Assembly (NCBI RefSeq): GCF_004340665.1 | Contig: NZ_SLWO01000008.1 | Span: forward strand, 1-64,000 | DNA length: 64,000 bases | Reading direction: 5' to 3' | Origin: Pedobacter psychrotolerans | Lineage (GTDB): Bacteria > Bacteroidota > Bacteroidia > Sphingobacteriales > Sphingobacteriaceae | Part shown: positions 32,720 through 41,831 of the stretch, one piece after another | How the letters are laid out: the number at the start of each line of letters is the position of its first letter | How positions within the stretch are numbered: position 1 is the first letter of the stretch | Position numbers and translations under genes: made by a program | Notes under the pieces: generated by a model | What the model saw: only the letters and a program-made list of their open reading frames with translations | Told to the model about the DNA's origin: nothing | The model's database searches: none

Positions 32720-33181
32720 ATGTTAGAAAAAGGAACCGTAGCACCAGATTTTGAATTGAATGCTACACCAGATCAAAAAATAAAGTTAAGTGATTTTAAA
32801 GGCAGGAATATTATTCTGGCTTTTTATCCAGCCGATTGGAGTCCGGTATGTGGAGATCAAATGGCGCTGTATAATGAAATGCTGAAGTATTTTAGTAAGC
32901 ACGATGCACAGATGATTGGCATATCGGTAGATAGTACCTGGTGTCATAATGCATTTCAGCAGGATAGAAAACTTCATTTTCCGCTCCTGGCTGATTTTGA
33001 GCCAAAAGGCGAAGTTTCGAAAGCCTATGGTGTTTATGATGATGAAGTAGGAGAGAGTAAAAGAGCACTTTTCGTTATCGATAAAGATGGTAAAATTGCC
33101 TGGAGTTATTTATCGCCAACGGCTGTTAACCCGGGTGCAGACGGAATATTAAATGCCTTGGAAGAATTAGAAAAAAAATAA
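32720..33181 (+). CDS. Peroxiredoxin (AhpC/TSA-like)
   Basis: A 153-residue cytoplasmic peroxidase. The active site is PADWSPVCGDQ, a variant of the P-x3-T-x2-C motif with Ser in place of Thr and peroxidatic Cys in VCGD. The fold elements VAPDFELNATPDQKIKLSDF and RALFVIDKDGKIAWSYLS are standard. It sits between poxB and a DsbA-like gene in one transcription unit. If PoxB leaks electrons to O2, this enzyme would remove the peroxide; that link is inference. Confidence 0.85.
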   Translation: MLEKGTVAPDFELNATPDQKIKLSDFKGRNIILAFYPADWSPVCGDQMALYNEMLKYFSKHDAQMIGISVDSTWCHNAFQQDRKLHFPLLADFEPKGEVSKAYGVYDDEVGESKRALFVIDKDGKIAWSYLSPTAVNPGADGILNALEELEKK

Positions 33182-33188
33182 AGCGCTT

Positions 33189-33707
33189 ATGAGTACCTTA
33201 AAACCAGAAGTAAGCAGTAAAGATCATATAGAGGGATCTGATGCTGCATCCATTACCATTGTAGAGTATGGAGATTATCAATGTCCACATTGTGCGCATG
33301 CCTATCCCATTATAAAAGAAATTGAGCAGACTTTTGGTGATCAAATCAGGTTCGTGTTCAGGCATTTTCCTTTACAAGAATCCCATGAATTTGCATTTCA
33401 GGCAGCTTTAGCAGCAGAGGCAGCAGCACTTCAGGATAAATTCTGGGAGATGCATGATGCCATCTATGACAACCAGTATCGTTTGAGTGAAGATCTTTTT
33501 CAGGAACTTGCAGAGACTATCGGCTTAGATATTGAGCAATTTGAAAAGGACATTCAAACCGATGCGGTGAAGCAAAAAGTAGAAGATGATTTTGAAAGCG
33601 GTGTGAGAAGTGGCGTAAATGGAACACCATCGTTCTACGTAAATGAAACCAAATTCGACGGCGGACCAGAAGATTTATTTGAAATGCTAAAAGAGAGTGC
33701 CGAATAA
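33189..33707 (+). CDS. DsbA-family thioredoxin-like oxidoreductase, cytoplasmic form
   Basis: A 172-residue protein with EYGDYQCPHCAHAYPIIKEI (CPHC redox motif as in DsbA), a helical insertion (EFAFQAALAAEAAALQDKFW) and the cis-Pro in GVNGTPSFYVNETKF. It matches the DsbA/Thioredoxin_4 class. There is no signal peptide, so it should act in the cytoplasm. As the last gene of the poxB operon it may regenerate or complement the peroxiredoxin. Confidence 0.85.
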   Translation: MSTLKPEVSSKDHIEGSDAASITIVEYGDYQCPHCAHAYPIIKEIEQTFGDQIRFVFRHFPLQESHEFAFQAALAAEAAALQDKFWEMHDAIYDNQYRLSEDLFQELAETIGLDIEQFEKDIQTDAVKQKVEDDFESGVRSGVNGTPSFYVNETKFDGGPEDLFEMLKESAE

Positions 33708-33716
33708 AAATAAAAA

Positions 33717-33744
33717 ACCTCATGTATTTTGCAATACATGAGGT
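33717..33744 (+). terminator. Terminator of the poxB operon
   Basis: A perfect 12-bp stem, acctcatgtatt (33717-33728) with aatacatgaggt (33733-33744) and a four-base loop; preceded by an A-run. Confidence 0.7.
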
Positions 33745-33885
33745 ATCAGATAAGGGTAACCGGAAAACTAAAAAACTAATTATGAAGTTTTTAGAATTTA
33801 ACAAAACGGAAATCGCTTCTGGTGTTTTGTTATATCAAAGGTGCACTTCATTTATGAAGTTTTAGTGAAGAATTGATTTTACAAC

Positions 33886-35016
33886 CTATAAATTCCCTCT
33901 TAATTCCTGCTCACGCTCTAATGACTCAAATAAGGCTTTAAAATTACCTGCACCAAAGCTTTGTGCACCTTTTCGCTGAATAATTTCAAAAAATAAAGTT
34001 GGCCTGTCCTCAACAGGTTTAGTGAAAATCTGCAATAGATAGCCCTCTTCGTCACAATCAACCAAAATACCAAGGCTTTCCAATAAAGAAATTTCTTCAT
34101 CTATTTTGCCAACACGTTGTGGCATCATATCATAATAAGCCTCAGGAGGTGCACTTAAAAACTCCACACCCCGAGATTTCAGCTCTATAACTGTTTTCAC
34201 AATATCTTTAGTAGCCACAGCAATGTGCTGAACGCCTTCACCTTCATAATATTCTAGATATTCTTCAATCTGCGATTTCTTTTTACCTTCCGCAGGCTCG
34301 TTAATTGGGAATTTTGAAAAACCATTTCCATTGCTCATCACCTTACTCATCAATGCAGAATATTCAGTATTGATCTGTTTATCATCAAAAGATAGAATAT
34401 TAACAAATCCCATTACATCTTCATACCATTGAACGGCTTCATTCATTCGGTTCCAACCTACATTTCCTACACAATGATCGATGTATAACAATCCGGCATC
34501 TGCAGGTTGGTAATCACTTTCCCAAACCCGGTAACCTGGCATAAATGCACCAGTATAGTTTTTTCTTTCAATAAACATGTGAATCGTTTCGCCATAAGTG
34601 TAGATTCCACTCATTTTCACTTCGCCATTCTCGTCGGTTAGCGTTTTCGGCTCCATATACGGTTTCGCACCACGTTTAGTGGTTTCTTCAAAAGCACTGT
34701 AAGCATCATCTACCCAAAGTGCCAGCACTTTAACACCGTCTCCGTGTTTTTTTACATGCTCCGAAATCGGGTGATCTGATTTTAAAGCTGTCGTCAAAAT
34801 CAACCTGATTTTTCCTTGCTGTAAAACATATGATGCCCGGTCACGCACACCCGTTTCCGGCCCGGCATAGGCTAAACTCTGAAAGCCATATGCGGTTTTG
34901 TAGTAATGGGCTGCCTGTTTAGCATTTCCTACATAAAATTCAATATAATCTGTTCCGTTGATGGGCAGAAAATCTGGTGCCTTTGATATTTTTTCTGCAA
35001 ATGTTTGTGTTTCCAT
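33886..35016 (-). CDS. hppD: 4-Hydroxyphenylpyruvate dioxygenase
   Basis: Converts 4-hydroxyphenylpyruvate to homogentisate in tyrosine degradation. It is 376 residues, with an N-terminal VOC domain (YIEFYVGNAKQAAHYYKTAY) and a catalytic C-terminal VOC domain. The Fe(II) ligands are in IDHCVGNVGWNRM (His), VQHIAVATKDIV (His) and LFFEIIQRKGAQSFG (Glu). It lies 89 bp downstream of hmgA on the same strand. An inverted repeat (35035-35050) lies just upstream of its start. Confidence 0.95.
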   Translation of the reverse strand: METQTFAEKISKAPDFLPINGTDYIEFYVGNAKQAAHYYKTAYGFQSLAYAGPETGVRDRASYVLQQGKIRLILTTALKSDHPISEHVKKHGDGVKVLALWVDDAYSAFEETTKRGAKPYMEPKTLTDENGEVKMSGIYTYGETIHMFIERKNYTGAFMPGYRVWESDYQPADAGLLYIDHCVGNVGWNRMNEAVQWYEDVMGFVNILSFDDKQINTEYSALMSKVMSNGNGFSKFPINEPAEGKKKSQIEEYLEYYEGEGVQHIAVATKDIVKTVIELKSRGVEFLSAPPEAYYDMMPQRVGKIDEEISLLESLGILVDCDEEGYLLQIFTKPVEDRPTLFFEIIQRKGAQSFGAGNFKALFESLEREQELRGNL

Positions 35017-35034
35017 TTTTGTGCTATTTTCTAT

Positions 35035-35050
35035 GATCGATTTTCCGATC
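35035..35050 (-). promoter_or_regulatory. Inverted repeat upstream of hppD
   Basis: gatcg-attttc-cgatc (35035-35050) lies 18 bp upstream of the hppD start codon. It could be an operator or a weak hairpin in the hmgA-hppD gap. Confidence 0.3.
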
Positions 35051-35105
35051 GCGTAATGATGTATTTAAATTAATTAAGCGCCATCTCGTAAGACAGACTC
35101 ACGAC

Positions 35106-36263
35106 TTAAATCTGCCAGCTTTTGTGGTAATTTTCATCCTCAATATCCAAAGCCTCCTGTGTTAGCATTAATGGTTTAAAAGGATCAATCATAACCGCCA
35201 ACTCGTCTGTACTTTCTTTACCAATTGATTTCTCTACCGTTCCGGGATGCGGTCCGTGCGGGATACCACCCGGATGAAGCGTAATTTGTCCCTTCACCAC
35301 ACTTTTTCTGCTCATAAAATCACCATCTACATAATATAGTACCTCATCGCTATCTACATTGCTGTGGTTGTAAGGCGCTGGAATAGAATCGGGGTGGTAA
35401 TCGTACTTACGTGGTACGAAAGAACAAACAACAAAATTGTGTCCTTCGAAAGTTTGGTGTACCGGAGGTGGCTGATGCAAGCGCCCGGTAATCGGCTCGA
35501 AATCATGAATGGAAAAGGCATATGGATAATGATATCCATCCCATCCAATATAATCGAACGGATGGGTGCCATAGGTATACGGATAAATTAATCCTTGTTT
35601 TTTGATGAGGACTTTAAAATCGCCATATTCATCATGTGTTTGCAAATTTTCAGGCAATCTTAAATCACGTTCGCAATAAGGAGAGTGTTCCATTAATTGC
35701 CCATATTGATTTAAATATCGTTTAGGAGGGCGTAATGGACTGAAACTTTCTACAATAAACAGCCTGTTTTGTTCCTGATCAAATTCCATTTGATAGATGG
35801 TACCCCGGGGAATAATCAGGTAATCACCATAACCAAACTTAATTTCCCCAAAGCCAGTTTTCAATTTCCCCGATCCCTCATGGATGAAAATCATTTCATC
35901 TGCCTGACTGTTTTTATAGAAATAATCAGTCATTGATTTCCGTGGCGCAGCCAACACGATATGTAAATCGCTATTTACTAAAACAGGCTTCCGGCTTTGA
36001 AGGTAATCATCCTCTGGCTTAATTTTGAAACCAATTAAGCTGGTATGCTTCAAATGTTTTTCACGGGCAATTTTAGGTTCGACACTATAAGGTTCACCTA
36101 AATGTTTTACAATGGTAGGTGGGTGGCAATGGTAAACAAGTGAGTATAAACTTGAAAAGCCTTCAGTAGAAACCAGTTCTTCGGCATAGAGTTTTCCATC
36201 CGGTTTACGAAAAACCGTGTGTCGCTTTGCAGGTATCTGGCCTAATTTGTGATAAACAGGCAT
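35106..36263 (-). CDS. hmgA: Homogentisate 1,2-dioxygenase
   Basis: Opens the homogentisate ring to maleylacetoacetate. It is a 385-residue cupin-fold enzyme, shorter than the about 440 residues of most HGDs. Visible motifs are FDYIGWDGYHYPYAFSIHDF, HQTFEGHNFVVCSFVPRKYD, DEVLYYVDGDF and GGIPHGPHPGTVE with metal-binding His. It is upstream of hppD in the same direction and divergent from the FAH-family gene. Confidence 0.9.
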   Translation of the reverse strand: MPVYHKLGQIPAKRHTVFRKPDGKLYAEELVSTEGFSSLYSLVYHCHPPTIVKHLGEPYSVEPKIAREKHLKHTSLIGFKIKPEDDYLQSRKPVLVNSDLHIVLAAPRKSMTDYFYKNSQADEMIFIHEGSGKLKTGFGEIKFGYGDYLIIPRGTIYQMEFDQEQNRLFIVESFSPLRPPKRYLNQYGQLMEHSPYCERDLRLPENLQTHDEYGDFKVLIKKQGLIYPYTYGTHPFDYIGWDGYHYPYAFSIHDFEPITGRLHQPPPVHQTFEGHNFVVCSFVPRKYDYHPDSIPAPYNHSNVDSDEVLYYVDGDFMSRKSVVKGQITLHPGGIPHGPHPGTVEKSIGKESTDELAVMIDPFKPLMLTQEALDIEDENYHKSWQI

Positions 36264-36639
36264 ATGAATTGATGTTAGGTTAGAAATAAAATCTAAAAGA
36301 ATAAATAATTAAAAACGTGATGGCGTTTAATTAAAAAAGAAGGCACTCGAAGATTACAAAGAATATTGAGCCATGATTAATTTAGATAGCATTTTATAGC
36401 GACGTGCAGCGATGGCATCGTTAACTAAATTGATATGTAATGCTTTTAAAATCATGGTTTTGATGCAGCTAAAATAAGTATATTCTTCAATAGGAAGAAA
36501 TATTTAATCATTTATTTAAGCTAAATTTTAAGTTGATAATCAATCACTTAAAATAGATTATGGTTATTTTATCGAAATTGAGTTCATTTTGAACGCAGTA
36601 CCTTTTTACTATATTTACCCCATATTTTAACCAAATCAT
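36264..36639. other. Divergent promoter region between hmgA and the FAH-family gene
   Basis: 376 bp, AT-rich, without ORF. It should carry both promoters of the tyrosine degradation genes. The only clear box is for the plus-strand gene (36588-36617). Confidence 0.55.
36588..36617 (+). promoter_or_regulatory. Putative promoter of the FAH-family gene
   Basis: TTTG (36588-36591) and TATATTTA (36610-36617) are 18 bp apart, close to the Bacteroidetes TTTG-N19-TAnnTTTG consensus with one mismatch. The ATG is at 36640, 22 nt further. Confidence 0.45.
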
Positions 36640-37635
36640 ATGAAATTCGTATCCTATAAAACCGAAGACATTGTTCATTTAGGCCTGTTTATAGATGGAC
36701 ATATTTACAATCTGAATAGCTGTGATAAGTTACTGCCTGACAACATGAATGCATTTTTGCAGGGTGGAGAGGTATTGATGGAAAGGGCAAAAAAAGTAGA
36801 TGCTCAGATAAAAGATGGAAGTTTACAAGCAAAAGAAGAAATCTTCTATGAAATTTTAGCGCCAGTGCCTAACCCCACCAGTTGCCGTGATGGATATGCA
36901 TTCAGACAGCATGTTGCTGCAGCTCGCCGGAACCGTAAAGTAGATATGATTCCACAGTTTGATGAATATCCAATTTTCTATTTCACCAACCATAATGCCA
37001 TTCAGGGAACTGGTGAAGTTGAATGTATGCCAGATCATTTTGAAAAACTAGATTTTGAATTGGAACTGGCTATTGTTATTGGTAAAAAAGGAAGAAATAT
37101 TAAAGCCGCAGATGCGGATGAATATATTGCTGGTTATATGGTGATGAACGATATGAGCGCCAGAACTTTGCAGATGGAAGAAATGTTGTTAAACCTTGGT
37201 CCGGCAAAAGGAAAAGATTTTTCAACTGTAATTGGTCCTTGGCTGGTAACACCTGATGAATTGGAACCTTACAAAGTTTCAGCAAAAGAAGGTCATGTTG
37301 GGAATGCTTACAATTTGAAAATGACATGCCGGGTAAATGGCATTGAAGTATCAAAAGGTAATGCCGCAGATATGGACTGGACCTTTGCAGAGATCATTGA
37401 GCGTTGTGCTTACGGTGTAGATATTCTTCCGGGCGATGTAATTGGATCGGGTACAGTTGGAACAGGATGTTTTCTGGAACTAAATGGAACGGGTTTATTA
37501 AACGATCCAAACTACCAGACCCAATGGTTGCAACCGGGTGATGTTGTAGAAATGGAGATTACCGGCTTAGGTGCTTTAACCAATACCATTACGAAAGCAA
37601 ATACCGATTTTTCTATTTTGGCTTTGAAGAAATAG
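36640..37635 (+). CDS. Fumarylacetoacetate hydrolase family protein
   Basis: A 331-residue enzyme of the FAH family, most likely the last step of tyrosine degradation (fumarylacetoacetate to fumarate and acetoacetate) given its place opposite hmgA and hppD. Motifs: CRDGYAFRQHVAAARRNRK, FYFTNHNAIQGTGEVE, DFELELAIVIGKKGRNIK with the metal-binding acidic residues, VMNDMSART and GKDFSTVIGPWLVTPDEL. No maleylacetoacetate isomerase gene is nearby; the FAH family also includes other hydrolases, so the exact substrate is inferred. Confidence 0.8.
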   Translation: MKFVSYKTEDIVHLGLFIDGHIYNLNSCDKLLPDNMNAFLQGGEVLMERAKKVDAQIKDGSLQAKEEIFYEILAPVPNPTSCRDGYAFRQHVAAARRNRKVDMIPQFDEYPIFYFTNHNAIQGTGEVECMPDHFEKLDFELELAIVIGKKGRNIKAADADEYIAGYMVMNDMSARTLQMEEMLLNLGPAKGKDFSTVIGPWLVTPDELEPYKVSAKEGHVGNAYNLKMTCRVNGIEVSKGNAADMDWTFAEIIERCAYGVDILPGDVIGSGTVGTGCFLELNGTGLLNDPNYQTQWLQPGDVVEMEITGLGALTNTITKANTDFSILALKK

Positions 37636-37829
37636 GAGAGCAGGCGGTAAGTTGGTTAGGTGTTTAGTCTGTAAAGTCTGCAGGGCAATATATAAGGATA
37701 GAGAGGGTCGGAAATATGTCAACCTTCAAAACCTCGACTTACTCGCTATAATTACTATTCAACTGAACAACTTACCAAATCCCAACTTTACAGCTTTACA
37801 AAAATTCAACCCCACCAATTCCCCAGCTC

Positions 37830-38717
37830 ATGTTAACTTTAAAAACTGAAGATTTATCTGCCATGCAATTGCAAGATTACCTGCAATATGCCATAGCGCC
37901 GCGGCCAATTTGTTTCGCATCAACAATTGATGCTGAAGGGAATATCAATTTGAGCCCCTTCAGTTTTTTCAACATGTTTAGTACCAAGCCTCCGATTTGT
38001 GTTTTTTCACCAGCCCGGCGGGTACGCGATAATACCACCAAACACACACTTGAAAACGTACTGCAGGTAAAAGAATGCGTGATCAATATTGTCAACTACG
38101 ATATGGTGCAGCAGATGAGTTTGGCGAGTACAGAATATGCGAAAGAAGTAAATGAATTTGAAAAAGCTGGTTTTACCATGCTAAAATCTGATTTAGTTAA
38201 GCCCCCAAGAGTAGCAGAAGCACCAGTACAATTTGAGTGCGTGGTGAATCAGGTTATTCCATTGGGTGATCAACATGGTGCCGGAAACTTGATTTTAGCC
38301 GAGATCAAGCTCATACATATCAATGAAAATATTCTGAATAGCGAAGGCAAAATAGATCAGGAAAAAATAGATTTGGTTGCCCGCCTGGGTGGCGACTGGT
38401 ACTGCAGGGTTACAGCAGATAATTTATTTAAAGTGGCAAAACCTTTAGCAAAGCTAGGTATCGGTGTAGATGCCTTACCAAAATCCGTACGTCTATCCAA
38501 AGTGTTAACAGGTAATGATCTAGGTATGTTAGGAAATGTTGAATATCTACCAAGTAATGAAGAAGTTGATTTGATCACTTTAAATCCTGAAGTGAAAGAA
38601 GTTTTAGATGCGACTATTGGTGATGTCACTAATAGGGAAAGAGAGCTTCATGAATTGGCTAAAAGCCTTTTAAAACAAGAAAATGTAGAGTTTGCATTAA
38701 AAGTTGTTTTGCTGTAA
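37830..38717 (+). CDS. Flavin reductase family protein
   Basis: A 295-residue FMN-binding protein. The N-terminus has IAPRPICFASTIDAEGNINLSPFSFFN, the usual flavin reductase-like opening, followed by NVLQVKECVINIVNYDM and an ILAEIKLIHIN strand. Such proteins reduce flavin or serve as flavoprotein subunits. It follows the FAH-family gene by 194 bp of non-coding sequence; a role in aromatic degradation is possible by location only. Confidence 0.8.
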   Translation: MLTLKTEDLSAMQLQDYLQYAIAPRPICFASTIDAEGNINLSPFSFFNMFSTKPPICVFSPARRVRDNTTKHTLENVLQVKECVINIVNYDMVQQMSLASTEYAKEVNEFEKAGFTMLKSDLVKPPRVAEAPVQFECVVNQVIPLGDQHGAGNLILAEIKLIHINENILNSEGKIDQEKIDLVARLGGDWYCRVTADNLFKVAKPLAKLGIGVDALPKSVRLSKVLTGNDLGMLGNVEYLPSNEEVDLITLNPEVKEVLDATIGDVTNRERELHELAKSLLKQENVEFALKVVLL

Positions 38718-38739
38718 ATTTAATTTAAAATCCAGGCTT

Positions 38740-39342
38740 ATGCATGCCATCGTTCAAGTTGATCAATACATCATCAAATCAGCACCATTTGCCATTCCAA
38801 TACTGGATCATTTGAGGAATTTGGTTCATCAGGCTGATGCTAGGATAGAGGAAAAAATAAAGTGGGGTATGCCATTTTTTGATTTTAAAGGTTCGGTATG
38901 CCACATGGCGGCCTTTAAAAATCATTGTGCTTTTGGCTTTTGGAAGGGAGCTTTAATTGAAGATGAATTCAATATTTTTGAAGAGCGTACCAACGCTATG
39001 GGGATGTTGGGTAAAATAAAAAGTTTTGCAGATTTACCTGCTGATGAAATTCTGATCGCCTATATTCAACAAGCCATTCAACTAAATGAAGATGGGATTA
39101 AACTTCCGGCGAAGCCTAAAGCAAGCCCACAAGCATTTATTATCCCACAATATTTTATTGATGCACTACAGAAAGATTTTGTAGCAATCGATGTGTTCCA
39201 AAACTTCAGTGCTTCTAACAAAAAAGATTATGTACTCTGGTTGGAAGAGGCTAAAACAGAAATCACCAGACAAAAAAGGTTAGCCACAGCAATAGAATGG
39301 ATCAGAGAAGGGAAAACCAGAATGTGGAAATATAAAAAGTAA
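38740..39342 (+). CDS. YdeI/OmpD-associated family protein with DUF1801-like domain
   Basis: A 200-residue protein from ATG 38740 (MHAIVQVDQYIIKSAP); starting at 38704 would overlap the preceding gene. Residues 1-110 resemble DUF1801 (IEEKIKWGMPFFDFKGSVCHM, AFGFWKG) and the C-terminus has the YdeI pattern (YVLWLEEAKTEITRQKRLAT, IREGKTRMWKYKK). Biochemical function is not known. Confidence 0.8.
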   Translation: MHAIVQVDQYIIKSAPFAIPILDHLRNLVHQADARIEEKIKWGMPFFDFKGSVCHMAAFKNHCAFGFWKGALIEDEFNIFEERTNAMGMLGKIKSFADLPADEILIAYIQQAIQLNEDGIKLPAKPKASPQAFIIPQYFIDALQKDFVAIDVFQNFSASNKKDYVLWLEEAKTEITRQKRLATAIEWIREGKTRMWKYKK

Positions 39343-39343
39343 G

Positions 39344-39892
39344 CTAGATGATGCTTACAATTTTCATAAAACGATTTCTGTAGTGGCCATTAAGTTCAGT
39401 AATAGTAACACTGTGCGCTTTTCCTGAAGATGCATGAATAAATTTAATTCCATTTTCGTCGATAGAATAAACAATTCCAACATGGCCAATTCTTCTTATT
39501 TTAGAATTGCTTCCGGTGAAAATTAATACATCGCCAACTTTTGCATTTTCTAAAGTAGTTTCTGTTCCTGCTCCACTAAACTCTCTAGATGAACGTGGGA
39601 CTTTAAAACCGAAATTGCTAAAAACATAACTTACAAAACCTGAACAATCAAAACCAATTTTAGGATTGCTAGTCGCATAACGATAGCGGATTCCCAGCAT
39701 ACTTTTAGCAAAATCTATTAAAGATTCTGAATTTGCTGAAGAACCATCTTTAAATGTCGATGAAGTATTTCTTGGTAAAGTGGCGACTAACTTTTTAACG
39801 AGATCCTGATATTGAGCAGGAATGATGTTTTGAGCATTCACTGCGCTTGCAGACAAAATGAAAAACAGAATTGCAAATGTTATTTTCTTCAT
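39344..39892 (-). CDS. NlpC/P60 family peptidase, exported
   Basis: A 182-residue secreted cysteine peptidase that probably cleaves peptidoglycan stem peptides. The signal peptide covers residues 1-20 (cleavage VNA-QN). The catalytic Cys83 is in FDCSGFVSYV, the His in RRIGHVGIVYS and the third polar residue in FIHASSGKAHSV. It converges on the YdeI-type gene with no gap beyond one base. Confidence 0.9.
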   Translation of the reverse strand: MKKITFAILFFILSASAVNAQNIIPAQYQDLVKKLVATLPRNTSSTFKDGSSANSESLIDFAKSMLGIRYRYATSNPKIGFDCSGFVSYVFSNFGFKVPRSSREFSGAGTETTLENAKVGDVLIFTGSNSKIRRIGHVGIVYSIDENGIKFIHASSGKAHSVTITELNGHYRNRFMKIVSII

Positions 39893-39962
39893 ATGTTGGA
39901 TGACAAGATATAAAAAAAATATAAGAGCGCTAAGGAATGTGGAAAACTCGTTAAAACAAAAA

Positions 39963-39983
39963 GCCTGGACAGCGTGTCCAGGC
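39963..39983 (-). terminator. Terminator hairpin downstream of the DUF4870-like gene
   Basis: Perfect 9-bp stem gcctggaca (39963-39971) with tgtccaggc (39975-39983) and a gcg loop, 22 bp after the stop of the DUF4870-like gene on the minus strand. Confidence 0.65.
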
Positions 39984-40004
39984 CTGACTTAATATTAGTT
40001 TAAT

Positions 40005-40367
40005 TTAAATGCTTGGGAAAAAACCTTGAGCTTTGTCTCCGATTACAGGAAGTGGTTTTAGCTGATTATTATTTGCGCTAACTGCACCTAAAATGATGAA
40101 GATGATATATACAATATAAATCACATAACTCAAATAGCCTAAAAGTGCTACTGGAAAAATAGCCAATATGATAGTTATAATAATATTAACTACAATAATA
40201 GCTAAATGCAATAATAGCGATTGCCTTAAATGGTAACTGGATAAAGCCGTTTTATTATCTTTATACATAGCAAAGTAAGAAATGAGCCAGCCAATTAGGA
40301 AAATGTAGCTTACTATTGCAGCACTTTTACCATTGTCAGTTGAATTGAATTTTGTGTTTGTTTCCAT
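40005..40367 (-). CDS. DUF4870-like small membrane protein
   Basis: A 120-residue membrane protein with three hydrophobic helices (about 16-32, 51-72, 76-97) and the pattern YHLRQSLLLHL followed by a C-terminal LKPLPVIGDKAQGFF. This matches DUF4870 (a Tic20-like fold). Its role is unknown. Confidence 0.7.
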   Translation of the reverse strand: METNTKFNSTDNGKSAAIVSYIFLIGWLISYFAMYKDNKTALSSYHLRQSLLLHLAIIVVNIIITIILAIFPVALLGYLSYVIYIVYIIFIILGAVSANNNQLKPLPVIGDKAQGFFPSI

Positions 40368-40438
40368 GATTTATCAAAATTAGATTTTAGTCAGTAACAA
40401 ATAACTAACGAAACTGTTGTGAAAATTTGAAAAAATAT

Positions 40439-41140
40439 TTACGGGGTACTTACAGCAACAGGTAAAACCTTTCCATTAAAATATTTATGTCCGGTTTTAG
40501 CAAAATCGGCAATGTATTTACCCATTTCAAATGCCATTACAGGGCTTTGATATCCAGGAAATGCGGCTTCCAGCATTTCTGTTTGTGCTGATCCTAAAGC
40601 CAAGCAGTTAATTTTAATCCCAGATTCAGCTAATTCAAAAGCCAAACATTCAGTTAAGGTATGAAGTGCAGCCTTACTTGCCGAGTATGCTGATAAGCCT
40701 GGAAATTTAACACTCCCCTGAAAACCGCCCATGCTTCCAATGTTTACGATATGGCTACCACTTTGCATTAATGGCAACACATGTTGAATCATCCTGAAAT
40801 GACTAATCACATTGCTTTGCAACATTACGCCTAAATCTTGTTCAGTTGTTTCTAAAAAAGGCTTATTAATTAATGTGCCTGCATTGTTAATTAAGATATC
40901 TATATTGCCCAAACGTTCTTTCAAAAACGGAATAAGTGCAGCATAATCATCGTTAACAATGTCAAATTCTACTGGTAAAAGTGTACAATCAGGATTAATT
41001 CCCTTGGCAATTTCCAGGAGTTTACGCAATTTATCTGCCGAACGGGCAATGGCAACAATCTTATTTTCTTTCTGTAAACTAAACTCTAATGCAGTTTCAA
41101 ATCCTATTCCGCTACTCGCTCCGGTAATTATAATGTTCAT
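40439..41140 (-). CDS. Short-chain dehydrogenase/reductase
   Basis: A 233-residue classical SDR. N-terminal GASSGIGFETALEF binds NAD(P); NNAGTLI, and the active-site YSASKAALHTLTE (Tyr-x3-Lys), are present. The substrate is unknown. A short hydrophobic tail ends the protein. No obvious operon partner. Confidence 0.9.
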   Translation of the reverse strand: MNIIITGASSGIGFETALEFSLQKENKIVAIARSADKLRKLLEIAKGINPDCTLLPVEFDIVNDDYAALIPFLKERLGNIDILINNAGTLINKPFLETTEQDLGVMLQSNVISHFRMIQHVLPLMQSGSHIVNIGSMGGFQGSVKFPGLSAYSASKAALHTLTECLAFELAESGIKINCLALGSAQTEMLEAAFPGYQSPVMAFEMGKYIADFAKTGHKYFNGKVLPVAVSTP

Positions 41141-41238
41141 TGGTAAGGTATTGTAATATTATGAATAAGGTCTAACGCTCTTGCATTTAAATGTCAAACC
41201 GTTTTAAGTTTGGTGAAGCTTAAAATCCTGTAATGATA

Positions 41239-41601
41239 TTAAATCAAAATTAATTCAATATCATTAATAGATTTGAATCCCTGATCAGAAGTTACTAAAG
41301 GTATCTGCAAAAACTTTGAAGTAGCAGCGATGATTGCATCAGGGGTTTTAACCTTAAAGCGCTGTCTAACGCTTATGGCGATGTTCTTAATTTCAGAGTT
41401 CAATTCCATGATAACACAATCTTCAAGAAGAGATTTTAAGCTCAATTTATCTTCTTCCTTTAATAAATGCCAGCCAAGTAATTCAATTTCTGAAATCACG
41501 GATACGATTGCAGTACCGTCTAAAAAGGGTTCAGTTTTTTCAAGTCCTTCATGAACATTAATCAGGAAGTTTGTATCTGCTACAAAACTAAATGAACTCA
41601 T
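41239..41601 (-). CDS. PIN-domain toxin (VapC-like)
   Basis: A 120-residue PIN nuclease. It has the acidic residues of the family: FVADTNFLINV (first Asp), SEIELLGWHLL (Glu), TPDAIIAATSKFLQIPLVTSDQGFKSI (Asp and terminal acidic positions). VapC-type toxins cut RNA (often tRNA). The ATG overlaps the end of a small upstream gene by 14 bp (41588-41601), which is the expected antitoxin arrangement. Confidence 0.85.
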   Translation of the reverse strand: MSSFSFVADTNFLINVHEGLEKTEPFLDGTAIVSVISEIELLGWHLLKEEDKLSLKSLLEDCVIMELNSEIKNIAISVRQRFKVKTPDAIIAATSKFLQIPLVTSDQGFKSINDIELILI

Positions 41602-41755
41602 TTCTTATTTTTTTCTGGTAGTCTACTCCATCTAAACCACGTTGTAGCTTACCAAAGTGCTTACGTAAGGTCTTTTTCACACCCATTTCAGATACTTTTT
41701 TTATTGCATCTTGAACTTTTTCTTTTGTAACAGGTTGTTGGATTTCAATTATCAT
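41588..41755 (-). CDS. Small antitoxin-like protein, partner of the PIN toxin
   Basis: A 55-residue protein read on the minus strand from ATG 41753-41755 to TAG 41588-41590. The sequence starts MIIEIQQPVTKEKVQDAIKK and ends with a basic/hydrophobic segment (LRKHFGKLQRGLDGVDYQKK). The pattern R-K-H-F-G-K-L-x-R-G-x-D-G and a terminal IRNE is like small Bacteroidetes PIN-associated antitoxins I recall. It overlaps the toxin start. It is easily missed because of its size. Confidence 0.7.
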   Translation of the reverse strand: MIIEIQQPVTKEKVQDAIKKVSEMGVKKTLRKHFGKLQRGLDGVDYQKKIRNEFI

Positions 41756-41831
41756 TCTCAAATTTACTTAAATAATATCAAATTTCACAGGTCGATACTT
41801 TGTGCATTACCACCAATCAATCCGTTATTAA

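Noticed and set aside
37652..37849. 65-codon plus-strand ORF between the FAH-family and flavin reductase genes
   Set aside because: Overlaps the start of the flavin reductase gene, has no family pattern and lies in low-complexity sequence.
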